The notes beneath the pieces were generated by a model. The model had not been told where the DNA came from. It was given only the letters and a program-made list of their open reading frames with translations, and searched no databases. A program made the position numbers and the translations under genes. From the NCBI GenBank assembly GCA_014380825.1, contig JACMJD010000281.1:1-10257 (forward strand): a DNA stretch of 10,257 nt, in the 5' to 3' direction. Shown here in pieces: positions 1-7,037 of the stretch (position 1 is its first letter; each line of letters begins with the position of its first letter). Origin of the DNA: Phycisphaerae bacterium (lineage in GTDB: Bacteria; Planctomycetota; Phycisphaerae; Tepidisphaerales; Tepidisphaeraceae).

Positions 1-957
1 ACCGCCGGCCGCGCCCGAATCACCGTGAGCGCCGGTGTCGCCCGGTCGTCGCATGAAGCGGTCGTACGCGTATCCGCCCAGCGCGCCGCCCAGCAGTCCG
101 CCGAGCAGTCCGCGGCCCATCCCCGAGCCTGGCGCTTGTTGATATCCGCCTTGCTGCCCGTACGGCGCGTTGGGATCGCCGGGCGCACCGTAGCGCCCCT
201 GCTGACCGGGCATGGACTGCGCGCTGCGGCTGCGCATCACGCGAAAGAGGATGAACACGAGCAGCACAGCGCCGCCGATGCAAATCCAACTGGTCATTCC
301 GCCGAGGGGATTTGAAGTCCGCACCGGAGCGCCGCCGCCGGAGTTTCCGCCAGGCAAGGTGCGCGACGAATCCGATCCACGATCAACAGGCGCGGGCGCG
401 GCTGCGGGCCCCGCGGCGCTCCCGCTGCCGCGCGGCATGCTTTGAGCAAACGTAGCGCGCACGTGCTCCACGCCGCTCAGCAATCCTTGATCGAATTCCT
501 TGCTTTTGAACGATGACGTCAAGATCGACTGAAGCTGATCCGCATCTCTCTGGATGAACGCCTGCTGGATCGTGTTCTTACCCACGCGCACCTGCACATA
601 CGCCGGATCACGCGAGATCAGCACGATCACACCGTCCACCTTCGCCGCCTTTGCTCGCTCATCCGCCAGCCGCAAAAAGAACTGGGCGCGCTGATCCGGG
701 CGGTATTGCGACTTCAGCTCGTCCGGGATAGTCGGAATCGTATCGACGTAGAAGTCCTTCCCACGATCGCGCTTAATCTGCGCGATCATGTCGTTGGCCT
801 TGTTCACCGCGCCGGTGGAGAAGAATCCGGCCTTGTCATCGACGCGCGGATTGTCCATTGCCTGGACTGAGCTGGCGGCCAGTGCGACGGCGAGCAGCAG
901 CGTGTACGACAGCTGTGCGAAGGTGAATCGAGCTGGGAATCGAGCAGCGTTGTTCAT
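1..957 (-). CDS. TPM-domain membrane-anchored secreted protein (YgcG-like), C-terminus cut by window edge
   Basis: The reading frame is open for 319 codons from ATG at 957 to the left edge, so the C-terminus is missing. Residues 1-33 look like a signal peptide: a hydrophobic stretch LLLAVALAAS followed by VQA, a plausible signal peptidase site. Residues about 38-170 resemble a TPM domain: a small alpha/beta fold with a 'VDGVIVLISRDP' strand followed by 'YVQVRVGKNTI'. A Pro/Ser/Gly-rich linker (about 173-218) leads to one membrane segment (about 222-240). The tail is rich in Gly, Gln and Pro and ends in a glycine-zipper-like stretch, GLLGGLLGGALGGYAYDRF. TPM proteins such as YgcG are membrane-associated and have been linked to photosystem repair or phosphatase activity in plants, but most bacterial members have no known role. 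The start is supported by an AGGAGA ribosome binding site (complement of 965-970) seven bases upstream. The gene is divergent from the RidA-family gene. Domain assignment is by eye. Confidence 0.8.
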   Translation of the reverse strand, partial: MNNAARFPARFTFAQLSYTLLLAVALAASSVQAMDNPRVDDKAGFFSTGAVNKANDMIAQIKRDRGKDFYVDTIPTIPDELKSQYRPDQRAQFFLRLADERAKAAKVDGVIVLISRDPAYVQVRVGKNTIQQAFIQRDADQLQSILTSSFKSKEFDQGLLSGVEHVRATFAQSMPRGSGSAAGPAAAPAPVDRGSDSSRTLPGGNSGGGAPVRTSNPLGGMTSWICIGGAVLLVFILFRVMRSRSAQSMPGQQGRYGAPGDPNAPYGQQGGYQQAPGSGMGRGLLGGLLGGALGGYAYDRFMRRPGDTGAHGDSGAAGG

Positions 958-1085
958 TGCGGCGTCTCCTGTTACGTGCAGAGCATATGTCGCGCCGCTC
1001 GGGCGCGGACCGTATAATCTCCCTCCGTTCCTGTAATTTCTCCTGCAAAGCGCGGACCTGGCGACTAGGCCGAGAGGACTAAAAC
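958..1085. promoter_or_regulatory. Divergent intergenic region with perfect TATAAT (1013-1018) facing the RidA-family gene
   Basis: This spacer separates two divergent genes. On the plus strand a perfect TATAAT lies at 1013-1018, about 67 bases before the RidA-family start. No good -35 box sits 16-18 bases upstream. That position holds a short inverted repeat, CGCGCC (991-996) and GGCGCG (1002-1007), separated by five bases, which could be an operator or chance in GC-rich DNA. A GAGAGGA ribosome binding site (1072-1078) precedes the ATG at 1086 by seven bases. On the minus strand AGGAGA (complement of 965-970) serves the TPM gene, but I see no convincing minus-strand promoter. Confidence 0.5.
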
Positions 1086-1487
1086 ATGACCGTCATCGAA
1101 CGCGCCCTGCACAAGACCGTGAGCACCGACACGCCTTGGGAACCGGTGATGGGTTATTCGCGCGCCGTTCGGGCGGGGAACGTGGTCGCGGTCACGGGCA
1201 CGGTGGGCATACTGCCGGATGGGTCGTATCCGCCGACGATCGAAGAGCAGACGCGACGATCGCTGGAAATCATCCGCGCGGCGATCGAAGCACTGGGCGG
1301 CCGAATTGAGCAAGTGATCCGCACGCGGATTTTCACGACCGACATCAGTCAGTGGAAAAAGATCGCCAGCGTACACGGCCAGGTGTTCGCGGAGATCCGC
1401 CCGGCGACGACGCTTGTCGAGGTGCGACGATTGATCGACGACCGCGCGCTGCTGGAGATCGAAGCGGATGCGATTGTTGAGGGGTGA
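1086..1487 (+). CDS. RidA/YjgF/YER057c/UK114 family protein lacking the catalytic arginine
   Basis: 133 residues, about the usual length for this family, whose members form trimers of chorismate-mutase-like fold. The family pattern is clear: 'GYSRAVRAGNVVAVTGTVG' near residues 23-41, the helix 'RRSLEIIRAAIEALGG', and 'ATTLVEVRRL...LLEIEADAIVEG' at the end. True RidA hydrolyses reactive enamine/imine intermediates made by PLP enzymes, using an arginine (Arg105 in E. coli, in the motif ARSCVEV). The aligned position here is threonine (ATTLVEV), so imine deaminase activity is doubtful. The protein fits better in the Rid subfamilies without that residue, whose functions are poorly known. I therefore give no gene symbol. 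The start is supported by a GAGAGGA ribosome binding site and an upstream TATAAT. It is transcribed alone and converges on the diguanylate cyclase gene. Confidence 0.9.
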   Translation: MTVIERALHKTVSTDTPWEPVMGYSRAVRAGNVVAVTGTVGILPDGSYPPTIEEQTRRSLEIIRAAIEALGGRIEQVIRTRIFTTDISQWKKIASVHGQVFAEIRPATTLVEVRRLIDDRALLEIEADAIVEG

Positions 1488-1491
1488 ACGG

Positions 1492-1530
1492 AATCCTGCG
1501 GCTGCGCTTCGGAAGCGCAGCCGCAGGATT
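1492..1530. terminator. 19-bp perfect inverted repeat between convergent genes, probable bidirectional terminator
   Basis: The left arm (1492-1510) and right arm (1512-1530) are perfect reverse complements around a single central base. The transcript can therefore form a stem of about 17 bp with a five-base loop on either strand. The repeat starts five bases after the RidA-family stop codon and overlaps two bases of the cyclase stop codon (1529-1531). The position between convergent genes fits a shared terminator. No T-tract follows on either strand, so it is not a classical intrinsic terminator. It could instead protect 3' ends or be a REP-like repeat. Confidence 0.55.
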
Positions 1531-2437
1531 ACGCCGCGGACGCAGTGATCGCGTCGTCCGCACGAACAACACGATTTCGCCCGTCCTGCTTCGCGCGATA
1601 CAGCGCGGCGTCGGCACGGTCGAGCAGTGTTTTCTCATCCTGATCCGCGCTCCAATGAGCAACCCCGAAGCTCGCCGTGACGTGCATCGCGTCGGCGCGC
1701 GTGCCGATGCTGGTGGTTGAGATCGCCACCCGCAATCGTTCGCCAAGCTCGGCCGCGCCGGTCATGGATGAGTTGGGCACGATCACCGCGAACTCTTCAC
1801 CGCCATAACGGCACAGGATATCTTCGGTGCGCACGACACCACCCATCGTCGCCGAGACGCAGCGCAGCACTTCATCGCCAAAGGTGTGGCCGAACTTGTC
1901 GTTGCAGGATTTGAAGTGATCGAGGTCGCCCAGAATGCACGCCAGCGGACGTTTCGTCCGCCGCGCCATCGATATCTCCTCGGTCAATCGTCGATCGAAG
2001 TAGCGGCGATTCCACAAGCCAGTCAGGCCGTCGATCATCGCTTTGCGCGACAGCAGGTCGAGCAGATACTTCGTCCGCAGCGACGACCGCACGCGCGCCC
2101 GCAACTCCGCGGGATCGAACGGTTTGGTGATGTAATCAACCGCGCCAAGCTCAAGCCCTTTGATCTTCTCTTCGGTGGATGAAGCACCGGTGAGAAAGAT
2201 CACCGGGACATCCATCGTGCGTTCGTCCGCCTTCAGTTGGCGGCAGACCTCGAAGCCGTTCATGTCGGGCATGTCGACGTCGAGAAGGATGACGTCCGGC
2301 GGATTATCCTGCGCCGCTTTCAGGCCGGTGAAACCGTTATGCGCGGAGTGAAGCTCCACGTCTTCGCCCGCCAACCGCACGCGCACGAGTGCGTGGATCG
2401 GCTGTGAGTCATCAATGATTAGGACGCGCTGGTGCAT
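1529..2437 (-). CDS. Response regulator diguanylate cyclase (REC-GGDEF, PleD/WspR type)
   Basis: 302 residues. The receiver domain (about 3-117) has all key residues: acidic pair D9/D10, phosphoacceptor D53 in 'ILLDVDMPDMNG', T83, and K105 in 'ITKPFDP'. A short helix links it to a GGDEF domain (about 133-295) that begins with the typical 'DGLTGLWNRRYFD'. The active site is GGEEF (212-216), and metal-binding aspartates lie in 'GDLDHFK'. An inhibitory I-site RTED (203-206) sits five residues before GGEEF, so product feedback is expected. The enzyme should condense two GTP to cyclic di-GMP when phosphorylated and dimeric, acting in the cytoplasm. The start ATG has a strong CGGAGGA ribosome binding site (complement of 2445-2451). 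It lies 15 bp downstream of the hybrid kinase, whose HPt domain is its likely phosphodonor. Confidence 0.96.
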   Translation of the reverse strand: MHQRVLIIDDSQPIHALVRVRLAGEDVELHSAHNGFTGLKAAQDNPPDVILLDVDMPDMNGFEVCRQLKADERTMDVPVIFLTGASSTEEKIKGLELGAVDYITKPFDPAELRARVRSSLRTKYLLDLLSRKAMIDGLTGLWNRRYFDRRLTEEISMARRTKRPLACILGDLDHFKSCNDKFGHTFGDEVLRCVSATMGGVVRTEDILCRYGGEEFAVIVPNSSMTGAAELGERLRVAISTTSIGTRADAMHVTASFGVAHWSADQDEKTLLDRADAALYRAKQDGRNRVVRADDAITASAA

Positions 2438-2452
2438 GATTGATTCCTCCGT

Positions 2453-4789
2453 TCACCCCGACGGCACTTCGACGAATCCTTCGACGCGTCGAAGCAGATT
2501 CGTCAGTTCCTCAACTTGCCGGGCGATCTTCTCGAACGGCTCGTCTGCGATGATGCCGCTCTCGGTCGCGCGTGCGACGTTGGTGATCTCATTGAAGCCG
2601 TATCCGCCGCCCGCGCCCTTAAGCTGATGCACGGCGCGGCGAAGCTCGTCGAGATTGCGCTCCTTGACGAACGAACTGAGCAACTCAACTTGCTTCGGCA
2701 ACCTCGCGACAAAGTCGCCGATGATTTCGGCCATATCCGCGTCGTCTTGCAACGAACTGCGCACCTTCGCAAGTGCAGGCTTCGTCGCCGGCGACGCCGT
2801 TGACTCCGTATCGCCGGCAATGAACTTCGCGCACATGCGGATCAGCGTGTCGCGGTCGATCGGCTTGGTCAGATACTCGTTGCAGCCGGCCGACAGGCAC
2901 TTCTCGCGATCGGCGCTCATCGCGTGCGCGGTCAGCGCGATGATCGGGAACGTGTAGCCGCGCTGCCGCAGCTTCGCGGTCGCGCCGTAGCCGTCAAGCT
3001 CAGGCATCTGCATATCCATCAGAATCAGATGGAACGGCTGCCCCGAATCCTTTGCGGTGGTGGCGCGCTCGACCGCGATTCGACCGTTGTCGGCGACCGT
3101 TACCTCCGCCCCTGCTTTGCGAAGCAGGAGCGAAATCAACCGCTGATTGTCGATGCCATCCTCGGCTAACAAGATTCGTCCGGTGATTTTCATGGCTGCC
3201 TGCGTTCCAGTTTCGGGTGGTGGCATGAACATGGCTTCAGTGGCGTTCTCCAGCATGACCACGTTAACGAGCGGACCCGTCCGCGCGGCAAGGGTGAACG
3301 ACGAGCCGGCGCCTGGCGAACTACGCACCATGATCGTTCCGCCAAGCATTTCCGAGAGACGCTTTGAAATTGCCAAACCAAGTCCCGTGCCGCCGAACCG
3401 GCGAGTGGTCGATGCGTCTGCCTGCGTAAAGGACTCAAACAACTTCGTCTGCTGCTCGTCCGTCATGCCCACGCCGGTGTCGCGCACTTCAAAGTACATC
3501 GTGCCGCCGGATGAACGTGATGTTCCTGCTGCGAAGCGCGCGACGATCTTTACGCCGCCCTTCTCGGTGAACTTGATTGCGTTGCCGACGAGGTTAAGCA
3601 GGATCTGTCGCAGTCGCGTCGGGTCCGATAGAATTTTTTCCGGAATCGGCCCGTCAAACTCCACGTCGAAGCCAATGCCGCGCTCCACCGCTTTGACGCG
3701 CATCAGCGACGCAATCTCGCCCACGATCAGCGCCGGCGAGCAGTCGATCATCTCGAGCACGAGCCGGCCGGATTCGATCTTGGAGATATCCAGGATGTCG
3801 TTGATCAGCGTCAGCAGATGATCGCCGTTGCGACGGATCGTCTGCACATAGTTGAGCCGATCGCTTTCGGTTTGCGTGGGATCGAGCAGCAGATCGGCGT
3901 AGCCGACGATCGCGGTCATCGGCGTGCGAATCTCGTGGCTCATGTTCGCCAGGAACATGCTCTTGGCGCTGTTGGCGCCCTCGGCCGCGTCGCGAGCGCG
4001 CTGAAGCGCGCCGGTCATCGTGGCCAGTTCGGCGTTTCGCTGCCCGATCTCGCGGGTGCGCTCCTCGACGCGCACTTCAAGCTCGGATTGATACTTGCGA
4101 AGCTCTTCAGTCGTCGCTTCCAGCGAACGCTTGCTCGATTCCAGTTCCGCTTGTCGCACCGCCATGGCGCGCATCTCGCGAACCTGTCGCATACATGCGA
4201 TCACCAGCACGATGTCTTCGAAGAGCACCCACACGGCGTGTTCCAGCGATCGCCAGGTCGAAGCCCACGCCACGCCGTAGACCGATTCGGGCCAGAAGAT
4301 TCCGCGAAGGAAGTGATCGGCGGCGATAACGACGGTCGCCGGTACGAGCACTCGCCAGTCGCGATAAAACGCGAGGAACGCGAGCGATCCGAAAATGTGG
4401 AAGTGCGTTTCGATCCGCCCGCCGCTGAGGTGGATCAGCAGGCCCGACCAGAGCATCTGCGCGACCGCGATGACGTAGCGCGTCATCCGCCGACCCGGTT
4501 TCAGCAACGCCAGCGCGATCGGCAAGCTGCTGAGAATTCCGCCGAGGATGATCGCGGTCCACATGTGCGGATGCACGCGGCTCGTCGCGCCTTCCCACGT
4601 GCGCGGCGAGATGACTGCCGCCATGCAAATCGCCGTCGCCCATTGCATCGCCATCAGCACGGCGAACATGCGATCTGTTCGAGATGCGACATCGTTGACG
4701 TGGCATTTGAACAACGCCTCGCTGCGAAGCACAACCGAAGTGTCCGCCGCGAGCGTGCTGTCGAGTTTATTGGGCATCGTCATTTTCAT
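2453..4789 (-). CDS. Membrane hybrid sensor histidine kinase with REC and HPt domains
   Basis: 778 residues from ATG at 4789. That ATG overlaps the upstream stop as ATGA. GTG at 4801 and ATG at 4783 are alternatives. Order of parts: about five to six membrane segments (42-201) with His-rich motifs 'HPH' and 'ETHFH' followed by 'FYRDWR'; a coiled coil (about 212-262); HisKA with H285 in SHEIRTPM; HATPase with N-box N403, DTGVGM (437-442) and GTGLGL (467-472); a receiver with E543/D544, D592, T620 and K642; and an HPt domain with H721 in HQLKG. This gives a full intramolecular His-Asp-His relay in the inner membrane. It is preceded by the RedB-like gene and followed at 15 bp by the REC-GGDEF cyclase, the natural phosphoacceptor. 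No periplasmic sensor domain is present, so the signal is probably sensed within the membrane or passed on by a partner. The sensor module is unnamed to my knowledge. Confidence 0.95.
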   Translation of the reverse strand: MKMTMPNKLDSTLAADTSVVLRSEALFKCHVNDVASRTDRMFAVLMAMQWATAICMAAVISPRTWEGATSRVHPHMWTAIILGGILSSLPIALALLKPGRRMTRYVIAVAQMLWSGLLIHLSGGRIETHFHIFGSLAFLAFYRDWRVLVPATVVIAADHFLRGIFWPESVYGVAWASTWRSLEHAVWVLFEDIVLVIACMRQVREMRAMAVRQAELESSKRSLEATTEELRKYQSELEVRVEERTREIGQRNAELATMTGALQRARDAAEGANSAKSMFLANMSHEIRTPMTAIVGYADLLLDPTQTESDRLNYVQTIRRNGDHLLTLINDILDISKIESGRLVLEMIDCSPALIVGEIASLMRVKAVERGIGFDVEFDGPIPEKILSDPTRLRQILLNLVGNAIKFTEKGGVKIVARFAAGTSRSSGGTMYFEVRDTGVGMTDEQQTKLFESFTQADASTTRRFGGTGLGLAISKRLSEMLGGTIMVRSSPGAGSSFTLAARTGPLVNVVMLENATEAMFMPPPETGTQAAMKITGRILLAEDGIDNQRLISLLLRKAGAEVTVADNGRIAVERATTAKDSGQPFHLILMDMQMPELDGYGATAKLRQRGYTFPIIALTAHAMSADREKCLSAGCNEYLTKPIDRDTLIRMCAKFIAGDTESTASPATKPALAKVRSSLQDDADMAEIIGDFVARLPKQVELLSSFVKERNLDELRRAVHQLKGAGGGYGFNEITNVARATESGIIADEPFEKIARQVEELTNLLRRVEGFVEVPSG

Positions 4790-5460
4790 CTTTCTGGACA
4801 CTCACCAAGTGGACAGCCGAACACGGGCGTGCGATCAGTCTTTGGTTGGCCGGCGAGCAGCAGCGCGGCGATCGCATCGCTGCCGGCGTTGTCTCCTTCA
4901 TGTCCGCGCGACGCGGTCATCCCGCCACTGAATCGCAATCGACCACTCGCATCGAACGCGAAGGTCTGGCCGCTCGTGGCTGCGCCGAACTTTTTTGCCC
5001 ACGCGCCGTCCTGATCGGTCAGCACGCGCGTGATCGGAATCTTCCTTGCGATGTCGAACGCGTCGCCGCGTTCCCAATCGCCGGGCGTGTCCGCGGGTTT
5101 CGTCAGCAGGACGAAGGCGCTGATCTTTCCTGGATGTCGCGCCGTGAGTTTCGCCAACTCGGCCAGCGTTGCGCGCGAACAGGGACAGTGCGGGTGAATG
5201 CTCACAACGAGCGTGAGCTCACGATCGGTCGGATGGAACGGCACGTCCGCCGGCCAATCGTGCGGCGACCGCCCGGCTTGGCCGGGCGTCATCGAATATC
5301 GCGCGAGCCCCGCGATCCCCGCCGAAACCAGCGCAGCCCAGACCACGATGCTGCCGACCCAGATCCAACGTTTGTTCAATTGGCGCGCGAACGTTCCCAC
5401 ACGATCTGATTCGGCCGTTTGCTCTGACCGAATAACGCTCTGCGATAAGGTGCCCCACAA
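4786..5460 (-). CDS. RedB-like membrane-anchored thioredoxin-fold protein
   Basis: 224 residues if translation begins at TTG 5460. No ATG lies upstream of the membrane segment, and GTG at 5400 (residue 21) is a good alternative. Neither start has a clear ribosome binding site. One membrane segment (about 32-54) anchors the protein with its C-terminal domain outside the cytoplasm. The soluble part is thioredoxin/AhpC-TSA-like: strand 'LTLVVSIHP', then HCPCSRATL with C92 and C94 as a CPC pair where thioredoxins have CxxC, then '[12 protein letters not shown]', '[15 protein letters not shown]', and '[17 protein letters not shown]'. The C-terminus carries [11 protein letters not shown] (C216 and C221), a second possible thiol pair. 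A disulfide or thiol redox role outside the membrane is likely, but the substrate is unknown. The gene lies 36 bp after purF, and its TGA overlaps the kinase ATG, implying translational coupling. The name RedB comes from remembered planctomycete annotation and was not checked. Confidence 0.8.
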   Translation of the reverse strand: MWGTLSQSVIRSEQTAESDRVGTFARQLNKRWIWVGSIVVWAALVSAGIAGLARYSMTPGQAGRSPHDWPADVPFHPTDRELTLVVSIHPHCPCSRATLAELAKLTARHPGKISAFVLLTKPADTPGDWERGDAFDIARKIPITRVLTDQDGAWAKKFGAATSGQTFAFDASGRLRFSGGMTASRGHEGDNAGSDAIAALLLAGQPKTDRTPVFGCPLGECPER

Positions 5461-5496
5461 TTTGTCTTATCGGACGCGCGTCGCGCAACAGGCGGG

Positions 5497-6981
5497 CTAC
5501 TTGAACATCTTCATCTGACGTCGCTCCAGGGCGAACTTCGTGCTCGCCTGGTCAACGGGGATCTTGTACTGCCCGCTCCAGCAGGCGGTGCAGCAGTGCC
5601 GGGCGGGCGTGGTCACGCAGGACAACATGCCTTCCAGCGACAGGTACGCCAGCGAATCGATCTCGAGGAATTTGCAGATCTCGTCGACCGTTCGGTTGTG
5701 CGCGATCAGCTCGCTGGTCGTCGCGAAATCGATCCCGTAAAAGCACGGATGTCGAATGGGCGGGCACGAGACGCGCAGGTGGATCTCCTTCGCGCCGGCG
5801 CGACGAAGGGCTCTCATCTTCGATCGCGTCGTCGTGCCGCGCACGATCGAATCGTCGACGACGATGATCCGCTTGCCCTCGATCAGCTCGCCGATGATGT
5901 TCAGCTTCAGCGCAACGGCCATGTCGCGCTGGATCTGGCTGGGCAGGATGAACGTGCGCCCGACAAAGCGGTTCGGGACGATTCCTTCTTCGAACGTGAT
6001 GCCGGATTCCTTCGCGTAGCCGAGCGCCGCGCTACGGCCGGAGTCGGGCATCGGGATCACGCAGTCGGCCGCCACACCACTCTCGCGCGCCAGTTGCCGG
6101 CCCATCGCTTCGCGCGCCAGGTGAACGTTCTGTCCGAAGATCTTGCTGGCAGGGTTTGCGAAATACACGTGCTCGAACACGCAGCGCGCGCCCTGCTCGG
6201 CCGGCGCCTCGTACGTGCGCGAATGCAGTCCGTTGTCGTCGATGCGGACGATCTCGCCCGGCTCGATCTCTCGAATGTACGTTGCGCCGATCGCGTCGAA
6301 CGCGCACGTCTCGCTCGCCACGCACCAGTGACCCTCCGCGGACTTGCCGAGCACGAGTGGCCGAATGCCCCACGGATCGCGCACCGCCTCGATCCGATCC
6401 GGAAACAGGAACAGCAGACTGAACGCGCCCTGCAATTGCCGCAGCACGTGCGGTAGCGGATCAGGCTTATTCAAATATTCCGGCTTGGCCAGCAGGTGTA
6501 CGATGATCTCCGTGTCCGTCGTGCTCTGAAAAATGTGGCCTTGCTCTTCATACTCCGCGCGAAGCACCTGCGCGTTGATCAGATTCCCGTTGTGCGCGAC
6601 CGCGACGGGCCCCAGCGAATACGATCGCAACAACGGCTGCGCGTTGCACAGCTTGCTCGATCCGGTCGTCGAATATCGAACGTGTCCGATCCCCGCGTGC
6701 CCGACCAGCTCTTCTTCCAACTGTCGCGGCGTGAACACCTGCGACACCAACCCCATCCCGGCGTGGCCGTGCAGCTCGTTCCCATCGGTCGTTACGATCC
6801 CCGCCGACTCCTGCCCGCGATGCTGCTGCGCAAAACTCCCCTGATAACAAAACCGCGACGCGTTCTTCGGGCCCCAGATTCCGAACAGGCCGCACTTTTC
6901 CTTTTTTTCGATTTCTTCGGGAACGAACGTTGGCAGAGAGATGGAATCCACGTGGTCTCGCACAATAGAGATGCGGTACAT
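5497..6981 (-). CDS. purF: Amidophosphoribosyltransferase (glutamine PRPP amidotransferase), 4Fe-4S type
   Basis: 494 residues from ATG at 6981; a TTG three codons upstream (6990) is possible. The enzyme makes 5-phosphoribosylamine from PRPP and glutamine, the first step of purine synthesis, in the cytoplasm. The Ntn-type glutaminase domain begins at Cys30 in CGLFGIWG, which must become the N-terminus by cleavage of a leader. Next come 'FAQQHRGQESAGI', 'GHVRYSTTG' and 'VAHNGNLINA'. The phosphoribosyltransferase domain has the PRPP loop IIVVDDSIVRGTTT (372-385) and 'VPNRFVGRTFI'. Cysteines matching the iron-sulfur ligands of the Bacillus subtilis type are present: C267, C413 in 'RHPCFYGID', and C464/C467 in CTAC near the end. 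The leader of about 29 residues is longer than the 11 known for B. subtilis. No strong ribosome binding site is seen; GGAGA (complement of 7003-7007) is rather far. It is divergent from rsgA and heads the redB/kinase/cyclase run. Confidence 0.97.
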   Translation of the reverse strand: MYRISIVRDHVDSISLPTFVPEEIEKKEKCGLFGIWGPKNASRFCYQGSFAQQHRGQESAGIVTTDGNELHGHAGMGLVSQVFTPRQLEEELVGHAGIGHVRYSTTGSSKLCNAQPLLRSYSLGPVAVAHNGNLINAQVLRAEYEEQGHIFQSTTDTEIIVHLLAKPEYLNKPDPLPHVLRQLQGAFSLLFLFPDRIEAVRDPWGIRPLVLGKSAEGHWCVASETCAFDAIGATYIREIEPGEIVRIDDNGLHSRTYEAPAEQGARCVFEHVYFANPASKIFGQNVHLAREAMGRQLARESGVAADCVIPMPDSGRSAALGYAKESGITFEEGIVPNRFVGRTFILPSQIQRDMAVALKLNIIGELIEGKRIIVVDDSIVRGTTTRSKMRALRRAGAKEIHLRVSCPPIRHPCFYGIDFATTSELIAHNRTVDEICKFLEIDSLAYLSLEGMLSCVTTPARHCCTACWSGQYKIPVDQASTKFALERRQMKMFK

Positions 6982-7037
6982 GAGAGTCAAACCGGCTTGA
7001 GTTCTCCGTGCAATCCGACCACCATCATCGATAACAC
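6982..7037. promoter_or_regulatory. Short divergent purF/rsgA spacer
   Basis: These 56 bases must hold the 5' signals of two divergent genes. I see no convincing paired -35/-10 boxes on either strand. The rsgA ATG has no Shine-Dalgarno match. On the purF side the only purine-rich candidate is GGAGA (complement of 7003-7007). Promoters may lie inside the opposing genes, or the transcripts may have very short leaders. The region is listed because of its position, not a recognised motif. Confidence 0.3.

Noticed and set aside
3147..3821. 224-codon plus-strand frame antisense to the kinase ATPase region
   Set aside because: No start signal or family resemblance; it mirrors the coding bias of the real gene.
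3818..5014. 398-codon plus-strand frame antisense to the kinase and the RedB-like gene
   Set aside because: It is rich in Arg, His and Ala with no recognisable domain, and it opposes genes with clear motifs. This is a normal shadow in GC-rich DNA.
5270..5288. Perfect 8-bp inverted repeat with a three-base loop (CGCCCGGC / GCCGGGCG)
   Set aside because: It lies inside the coding region of the RedB-like protein, in the linker after the membrane segment, and is explained by Gly/Pro/Arg codons in GC-rich DNA. It has no T-tract.
5596..6456. 286-codon plus-strand frame inside purF
   Set aside because: Antisense shadow of a well-conserved enzyme; the composition is Arg/Asp/Ala-biased without motifs.
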